Assembly: GCF_964275005.1 (NCBI RefSeq) | Contig: NW_027307659.1 | Location: 310,001 to 374,000 of the forward strand | DNA: 64,000 nt | Origin: Diadema setosum | Lineage: Eukaryota > Echinodermata > Echinoidea > Diadematoida > Diadematidae | Direction: 5' to 3' | Shown here: one piece after another, positions 57,410 to 64,000 of the stretch | Position numbering within the stretch: position 1 is the first letter of the stretch | Layout of the letters: every line of letters starts with the position of its first letter | Made by a program: the position numbers and the translations under genes | Notes under the pieces: generated by a model | Databases searched by the model: none | The model's input: only the letters and a program-made list of their open reading frames with translations | What the model was told of the DNA's origin: nothing

Positions 57410-58006
57410 AATAGTATATTCAGAAAGAACAAATCTTCTACATTATGTTAAGTTAGGGATCAAAAAACGAAAAGAAAATTTTGTTTTTAGCCGTTTTTCT
57501 CGAACGCTTTTTTTTTTTCAGAATAGTATGATTAGGTGTGTCATCAGAATCCCCTTTTCATTTCTTAAAAACCCTGTACACACTCTTCACCTTCAATTCT
57601 AGTAACTGTAAAAAGGATAATGCTGCTACTACTTTGAAAGTTAGCATTAAACATGGGTAACATGTGTCGATAATTTTAATTCAATATGGTAATTCCTTCA
57701 CTGTTTTTGCTCCTGTGGTTAACATCCTTTTTTTTTTGTCCCATTCATTACTGACCTAGAATGGTTTGATAAAGATTAAGCGCTAGATTAGACCCTGTTC
57801 TTTAAAGCCTCTTTTCTCAGTTAACACTTTTCCTGAGTGTGTGCTTTCTTTCCTATAGTTTGGAGACTCCATTTGAATTGAGTTATACATCATTCTAAAG
57901 CTTAAAGTTTGCTCTTTAAAAATCTGTTCTTAACTAAAAAGTCATGTCTGCTGACTTTTTTGTTTGTATATTTGTTTGTTTGTTTGTTTTTTGATGCAGG
58001 GACACA
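57201..58006 (+). mobile_element. TGTGACC-family TIR element, copy d
   Basis: Same family as copy c, expanded by an AT-rich microsatellite (57287-57412). Right end GATGCAGGGACACA. Confidence 0.8.
57287..57412. repeat. (AT)n microsatellite inside copy d
   Basis: About 125 bp of AT repeat with ATAC and TTAT interruptions, absent from copy c. Confidence 0.95.
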
Positions 58007-58097
58007 ACTGTAATATATTTTAACCGTAAATGGAATGTCAAACCTGCATTTAATATCAATTCGATTTTTCCAAGTTTAGTTGGTTATCAAATTTGTC

Positions 58098-58106
58098 TCA
58101 AATAAA

Positions 58107-58156
<50 letters not shown>

Positions 58157-58186
58157 ATATGTGTGTGTGTATGTATGTGTGTGTTA
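58098..58186. repeat. (CA)n-(AT)n-(GT)n tract
   Basis: A CA run, a short AT run and a GT run form a self-complementary microsatellite. Confidence 0.9.
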
Positions 58187-58356
58187 TCATATATAATTAT
58201 ATCATATGAAAATTGTACGAGACATAGATTAGATGAAAGTTAACCGGAATATACAGCAGTTTGTCTCGGTATAAAAACAAAGGTTCGCATATATCAAAGT
58301 ATTATTGAGCTATAGTCATAATGCGAGAAATATGATTGGGCCTGCCTAAAAGCTTG

Positions 58357-59428
58357 ACGGGCCTGGAGTGACGAAATTCAACACAACCATACAACTATAC
58401 ATCCATGGAATGGATGTCAGGTTTTAACCAATCAGAACGCAAGAAACCGTACAACTATGCAACTGTGCAACTATGCAACTGTGCAACTGTGCAACTGTAC
58501 AGCCCTAGAATGCCTGTATGGTTGTCACTCGCACGGGCCAAAGTGCCATTAACCGAACAACCATGCATCCCTACATGCATTACGGAACGCCTGTCGGGTT
58601 TTAGCCAATCAAGACGTGAAAAACTCGACAAACATACATAAATACATGAGTGTAGGAACGGGTGTAGTGTTTTAGCCAATCAAGACGCGAAAAACCCGGA
58701 CATACATGCATGGGTGTGGGAAAGACTGTAGGGTGTTAGCACCCCAGAATACAATAAATTCGACAGACATACACACATGCATTAGTGAGGGACGGCTGTT
58801 GGGTTTTAACCATTCAGCCTTTCCCTCTGCACGTAATTAGCCTTGGGACTCTGCTAACCACTGAAATCCCCTGACAGATTTATTATACCGTTGGTGCAAT
58901 GGTCTCCATTCCTTTCCACATCAAGGATTCATGACCTGCCCTCCTAAGGCAGGTGTGGACGTATACTCAGGGAGGTGCTTCGAGAGAATGAAACTATACA
59001 TGTGTGTATAGGTCCTACCTGTCGAGTTTATTGCATTCTGGTGTCCTAAAACCCTACAGCCATTCCCACACCCATGCATGTATGTCTGTTGGGTTTTTCG
59101 CGTCCAGATTGGCTAAAACCCTACAGCCGTTCCTACACGCATGTATTTATGTGTGTCTGTCGGGTTTTTCACGTCCTGATTGGCTAAAGCCCGACAGGCG
59201 TTCCGTAATGGGATGCAGGGACGTGTGGTTGTTCGGTTAATGGCACTTCGGCCCGTGCGAGTGACAACCATACAGGCATTCTAGGGCTGTACAGTTGCAC
59301 AGTTGCATAGTTGCACAGTTGCATAGTTGTACGGTTTCTTGCGTTCTGATTGGCTAAAACCTGACATCCATTCCATGGCTGTATAGTTGCATAGTTGTAC
59401 TAATTTTGACTCCCCTCGCCCGCCATAG
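58357..59428. mobile_element. 1.07-kb foldback element with subrepeats
   Basis: Arms of about 370 bp (58385-58750 and 59030-59400) are inverted copies. Each contains a tract of GCAACTATGCAACTGT words and tandem 75-80-bp subrepeats that include AGCCAATCA and GGGTTTTAGCC. The duplication at the ends is AAGCTTG (58350-58356 and 59429-59435). The host sequence on either side matches consecutive parts of the mini-exon unit, so the insertion lies in unit four. No coding sequence, so it was mobilised by another element's enzyme. Confidence 0.8.
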
Positions 59429-59519
59429 AAGCTTGTGCAGCGGCAGTTCCCGTAATAAATCAGATTAGGGAAATCATGAAATACAGATTTTTTTTTTTAG
59501 ACAATACTATGACAGGGGA

Positions 59520-62290
59520 ACCAATTAAAAAAAAAGAAAAAAAAAAACAAACAGATAAATGTTACTATTAGTAAAATAAAACACAGAGAGGCCACATGAT
59601 GCAGCAATATCAATTACAATACCTACTACAAGTAAGGACATTGGGAAAACAACGACTGAGGTTTTGATGATTCAAGTGAGTGTGGAGGTATAGATAATGG
59701 CTTAATCGCGAAAATTGTTCAGGTACGTGGAAGGTGATATGCATCACTCTGACGGATTGGATGTCATAAACTATGTAATTTCTTGTAAACATTTGGGAAA
59801 ATACATCTGTTGATTGATCAGTTGAAAATCGAAACATAAACAGGCCAGCGTTGTAATGAAATAACCTAGTTATTTTCAAGATTTTGTTACTCATAAAAAG
59901 TTCATTCGTGTGAGATAAATATCTACTATGATTTACAATTCTGATTGCGCGTTTTTACACAGTGAATAACGAATCAATCAGATTTCTTAAAACATTTCCC
60001 CAATCAAGGATCCCATTACTAAGATAAGGCGAGATCAAAGTAGAATATATACTGCGTATGATATTACATGTTAAACAATATTTTAAATTGTTGAGAACAC
60101 CTGTGTTTCCAGCAATAATGCTGCTCACATACTGTAGTTAACATGGGTTCTCCAAGATAGATCACTATCGATATAAGGACCCCCAAATTTTGTACTAGTG
60201 ACCTGTGACAGATCAATGTTGCTTATCTTTACAGAGATAGGAAACACAGGTGGGGAATAACTAAAACAAAAATATGAGTTTGGCAATGTGTAAGGAAAAC
60301 TTGTCTGCATAAATCCATGACTGAACAGACACAAGTTCTGCATTTATCATATTTAAAAGCGTAACGTGATTTTGAAGAGAAGAAAACAAACAAACAAAAG
60401 AAACAATTCTTAGATGAGTTTTGAATATCGTTATTAAAAAACTTAAGAGAAGTGGGCCTAACAGGGAACCTTGTGGAACACAAAAAGAAATCAATTAGAT
60501 TGGGAGTCATGGCCATGGATACTTAAAGATTTTTTTTTTGTTTGTTAAATAGTCAGTGAACAATTCTAGCGCCCTTCCTCGAATTCCGTAATGATCTAAC
60601 TTATAAGGTAAAATATCATGATTTACTGTATCAAATGCCTTTGAGAAATCAAAAATAAAAGAAATATCATGTATAGTATGAGATATTTTATCATAAACGC
60701 AAGTATAAATGCGTGAGTTAATTTTGTTTTTCCAAAAACTGAGAATCCGTAAATATTTTTGCCTGAAGAAGAAAACCGAAGGTATAGTTTATACACAAGT
60801 CTTTCAAGTATCTTAGAAAAGGAAGTTAAAAGAGAAATGGGACGATAATAACAAAAAGAGTTTTTTTCGCCCTTTTTGAAAATAAGAACAACTCTGGCAA
60901 CTTTCATTCTTCAGGTACTTTGCCACTAGATAAGACTGGTTTAAGATAAAAGTAAGAGGCGAGATTATTTCATAAATCACATTTTTAACAAGAACATTTG
61001 TGACCGTGTATCACAGATCTAGAAAAAGTCGCACCCCTTGATTTTACGTAAGGACTCAAAAAGATGAAATGGATCAGCTGAGTTAATCTTGAGTTTTTCA
61101 TTCATTCTAAAAGAGCTATTCTTCCCCTATATATCATTCTTTAATTTAGGATTATAACATAAATGGAAAAGAGTGTTTTCAGCAACTTTTCCACAACTTT
61201 TTATTTTGAGAAAGAGTAGAATGATCAGGCGTGTCTTAGAGGCCCATTTTCTTTTCTTGAAATCCTTTGTACACTCTTCACTTTTAAGTCTAATAACTTT
61301 TGAAAGGATGGTGATACTGCTTTGAACGTTGGCATTTATCACGGACAGAATGTGTTTATAACGCATGCTGAATTTCACGTAGATACCGCGTAGATACCAA
61401 AAATCCATTACCACAACTTTTTGTTGGTTTTGTGATTCAGGGTAATATTTGTTTTCCATCATATCCTGAACGTTTTGTTCAGCTTTATTAAAATCCTGTT
61501 TAAAGCTTTATTATTTCATCTTCAACAATCGGTCCAAAAAGAAATAAAAATTCCATATTCCTATAACCTAGAAAAAAAGGTAAATTCCTGTCTCCTTCAG
61601 GGATTTTATAGGCAATCAATACGAGGATCATCCTCTTGAATGTAACTAGGAGAATTATTAGCATCATTACATTTCAACGCTTGATTCCATGTACCCTTGA
61701 CATGGAATTTCCATTTGTCGAATTGATTCATAAAATAAATCCGTTTAGCTTAAGGTAATGAGGAATTTTGTTTGTTTATAAGATGCTGAGTATATCGGGA
61801 CTTATCAATAACAGTGGGTACTTACAATATTTATTAATGGACTTCAAAAGTAATTTTGTAATCCATGGCTGACGGGTACTTTTTTATGATTTGAACTGGA
61901 TAATTTGCGGCGTGGCATAACAATGTTAAGCTGAGTTATTTACATACAAAAAAATAAAATGATAATTTTTCGTTATTTTGACTATAAACAACCAACCAAT
62001 AAACGAGTTTCAAATTTTCTCTAAGTCTATTAATGCTTGACTCTGACATAAAACACGAAAACCAGAATTATTGTGCACTGTTTGTCAAGGTGTGAATGTC
62101 TTCAACAACAAATGCATACACAAGAAAATGATCAGAAATATCCGAAACTACAGTACCAGGTGATATATCAGAAAATGAATTGCTGACAAATATATCATCA
62201 ATTAAAGTAGATAAGATATTAGTGATTCTTGTAGGTCTGCTTGAGGAATTAGACTCAGACATAATTTCATTAAGAAACTGTGACAAATAT
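59520..62290 (-). mobile_element. 5'-truncated LINE (CR1/L2-like), minus strand
   Basis: Read from right to left: the end of the endonuclease (62286-62068: ITNILSTLIDDIFVSNSFSD, SDISDHFLVYAF, which has the SDH motif); reverse transcriptase (60907-60623: KVARVVLIFKKGEKNSFCYY and PISLL; then VPQGSLLGPL near 60470; then IDSDLSWRTHV near 60150); and C-terminal remains to 59610. Stops and frameshifts are present throughout, and a TGTGACC element (60999-61445) interrupts it. The A-rich stretch at 59527-59552 is probably its tail. It is inserted in the fourth mini-exon unit, whose sequence resumes near 62350. Confidence 0.8.
60999..61445. mobile_element. TGTGACC-family TIR element, short copy f
   Basis: Left end TGTGACCGTGTATCACA, right end GTTTTGTGATTCAGGGTAA. 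About 447 bp, so internally deleted relative to the 690-bp copies. It lies inside the minus-strand LINE. Confidence 0.75.
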
Positions 62291-63007
62291 CATGATTGAA
62301 CAGATTTGAATTAAATCACTCATGATAAAGCTTGTTTTATTTTGAAAATATCGACCCTAAATGTAGCACACTTTAACCCTAGATGTAATATTGACGGTAA
62401 GTTTAGAACGTAAACAAAACATTTTAGATATACACATTAATCTGAAGTGAGATAAAACACATCACTTAGAATGCAAAGTATTTGTCACAGGCAATGTAAC
62501 CATCATCAAAGGTCACTTGTATGGTTTGTTAAAAATGTGGTGTCGGATGTACTCTTTGAACGTACGTCCGACACATGTTTTGTCTACCCCCGACACCACC
62601 TATTGTCACACCAATAACTCCTGTAAAGCAAAAGTTTTAACTTTCCTTCATTATGGAGTATTCTACAAATAAATTCATTATGAAATCAAAGGAAATTATA
62701 ACACTGTATGTATTTTATGAGGAATTTTAGAAAAATCAAAGTTTAAAACAAATATGGAGTATGTGCAGTTGTATACAATTACAACATGCTTGGCGACAAG
62801 AGTTTGTACTGCTAAAAGTAGATCTAGCTGGACTAGGTCACTTCGATTTTTTAAAGGTAGCACATTTATTGAGGGCACAGGTATTCAACAGGAAGCAGAA
62901 TTCAGCACCCTATTTGCAGAGAAGCTTAAATTGCTGAAGAAAATTATTTTCTGGATAAACAATCTTGAAAATATTTTACATAAAAATTATTACTGCCTGG
63001 CTGGCCC
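62291..63007. other. unassigned stretch with nested inverted repeats
   Basis: 62350-62400 repeats the ACCCTAAATGTA theme of the mini-exon units. 62537-62598 contains two nested inverted repeats: GTGTCGGATGTAC/GTACGTCCGACAC, and outside it TGGTGTCGG/CCGACACCA. An 85-codon plus frame at 62754 has no splice support. Confidence 0.4.
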
Positions 63008-63011
63008 TTGA

Positions 63012-63860
63012 AGGGGATGGCTAGTAACTTATCAGTGGGAATCAGTGAAAATGCTGGGGGATGATTGTTCTAATCCTTGTGGGATTCATTTAAGAGTATA
63101 TGTGACCGTGCACCTCAAAACGAACATAAAGTCGCACACACTGATTTTGCGTGAGGACTGAAAATAAGTGAAATGGGTCAACCTTGCCGAACTTGACTTT
63201 CTCATATTTTCTGAAAGAGCAGGTCTTCTTTTACATTATGCTAAAATTTGGTATCATAAAACGGGCAGAAAAGTGTGTTTTTTTTTAGCAGTTTATCTCA
63301 AACATTTTTAGTAGAATAGTGTGATTAGGTGTGTCTTTAGAATCCCTTTTTCATTTCTGAAAATCCTTGTCCACACTCTTCACGATCAACTCTAATAACT
63401 TTTGAAAGGATAGTGCTACTGCTTTGAAATTTGGCATTTATTATGAACAGAATGTGTTAATGAGGCATGCTTAATTTCAGTTTAATCTGATAATCCCTCC
63501 ATTGTTGTTACTCTGGTGGTTTGCTTCCTTTTTTTGTCCCATTCTTCGCACAGCCAGCACGATTTGGTAAAGATTAAGCGCTTGAATAGACACTACTTCA
63601 GAGCCTCTCTTCTCAGTTCACACTTTTCCTGAGTTTGTGCTTTCTTTCCAATATTTAGACAGGTTAGGAGAGTCCATTTGATTTGAGTTATACATCATTT
63701 TAAAGCTTAAAGTCTGGTCTTGTCTGGCGACCTTTTGTTTGTTTTAAGGTGCAGGGTCACATATTATATATCTACTGTTGCGTGAAAAAATATTTGTGTC
63801 AGAATGGTCTCATATTCAAGTTATGTGCAGTTCAATGTTTCCAGGTTATCATGCCTGTAC
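63012..63860. mobile_element. AGGGGATGGCTA MITE, second copy, interrupted
   Basis: The left arm (63012-63100) and further left-half sequence (63762-63860) align with 49558-49740. A TGTGACC element has inserted between them. The right arm of the palindrome is missing. Confidence 0.8.
63101..63761 (+). mobile_element. TGTGACC-family TIR element, copy g, nested in a MITE
   Basis: 661 bp, TGTGACCGTGCACC to GGTGCAGGGTCACA, flanked by TA on both sides. Comparison with the uninterrupted MITE at 49558-49910 locates the insertion site directly. Confidence 0.85.
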
Positions 63861-63865
63861 AGAGA

Positions 63866-63902
63866 CGGGGCGATCGTTAACGGGCCATTAACGATCGCCC
63901 CG
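63866..63902. repeat. perfect hairpin CGGGGCGATCGTTAA
   Basis: 15-bp perfect arms and a 7-bp loop (CGGGCCA). Strikingly GC-rich and CpG-bearing for this region. Function unknown. Confidence 0.7.
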
Positions 63903-64000
63903 ACACTATACAATTGTTCGAAGCTAATTGGGTAGTGATGGCGTATTTTACTGATGTCGTTCATTGCCCAAGTGCAAGTTACAAAGCATGATCGATCGTA
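63903..64000. other. right edge, unassigned
   Basis: No feature recognised in the last 98 bases. Confidence 0.3.

Larger units (their letters stand above)
55085..58350 (+). repeat. tandem 1.5-kb units, each carrying one stalk mini-exon
   Basis: 55085-56575 and 56576-58200 are near-identical in long stretches (for example CTTGTACAGCCGGAGGTCC and AAGTCGGATGCGAGCTCACC). The exon offset is 1495 bp. The unit before them (about 54240-55085) is a shorter, more diverged copy, and the start of a fourth copy (AGCTATAGTCATAATGCGAG) runs to 58356, resuming after an insertion at about 59436. Each unit has a mini-exon, a TTTAGGGTT tract and a TGTGACC element. Confidence 0.8.

Noticed and set aside
58405-59240. 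Frames of 74-78 codons with Cys/Thr- or Ser/His-rich repeats
   Set aside because: Translations of the subrepeats in the arms of the foldback element.
1-64000. CRISPR arrays, operons, ribosome binding sites
   Set aside because: The window is clearly eukaryotic (introns, LINEs, SINE-like copy); regularly spaced short repeats here are minisatellites or the intronic 13-bp motif, without uniform spacers.

Overview
The window looks like gene-poor, repeat-rich DNA of a marine invertebrate, most likely an echinoderm such as a sea urchin. What the sequence shows: short exons with GT-AG splice sites, long AT-rich spacers, many microsatellites and a dense, nested load of transposable elements (TEs). 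The echinoderm assignment rests on my memory of repeat families (a terminal-inverted-repeat family beginning TGTGACC, and tracts rich in CTAG/AACGTTAG), not on a database search. No bacterial operon, CRISPR array, rRNA or convincing functional tRNA gene was seen.

Layout. 0.4-4.8 kb: candidate exons of an unidentified minus-strand gene downstream of a CpG-rich stretch. 5.63-26.87 kb: a Penelope-like retroelement (PLE) split by one 19,229-bp insertion (6159-25387). That insertion has 55-bp terminal inverted repeats (TIRs) and is flanked by a perfect 8-bp duplication, TGACAGAA, and the PLE reading frame continues across the join. Inside it lie subterminal 30-bp minisatellites at both ends, several gene-like exons, a broken DIRS-type retroelement (about 12.1-16.97 kb), a Harbinger-like MITE, a piggyBac-like MITE and foldback repeats. 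This apparent giant transposon, or large cargo-bearing TIR unit, is the most striking object here.

26.9-40 kb: foldback and hairpin repeats (a CGAACCGACGC family), a tandemly duplicated host exon (30.4-31.5 kb), a tRNA-derived SINE-like copy, and long stretches with nothing recognisable. 40-44 kb: a decayed LINE interrupted by a TIR element, then a small hAT-like MITE.

45.8-57 kb: the best host gene, on the plus strand. Exon 1 encodes a signal peptide and exon 2 one V-type immunoglobulin domain. After a 7-kb intron come three tandem 45/48-nt mini-exons that would add Thr/Ser-rich peptide units to a stalk. Every junction is phase 1, so any subset of mini-exons can be spliced without changing frame. 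The large intron carries about ten copies of an isolated 13-bp motif (CGAACGTCCGTGA and its complement) with no conserved flanks. 57-64 kb: further copies of the mini-exon repeat unit broken up by a 1.07-kb foldback element, a minus-strand LINE and nested MITEs.

Most of the DNA is therefore mobile-element history. The host content I can defend is one immunoglobulin-superfamily gene, partial at its 3' side, plus scattered exons of unknown genes, some of them riding inside the 19-kb insertion.
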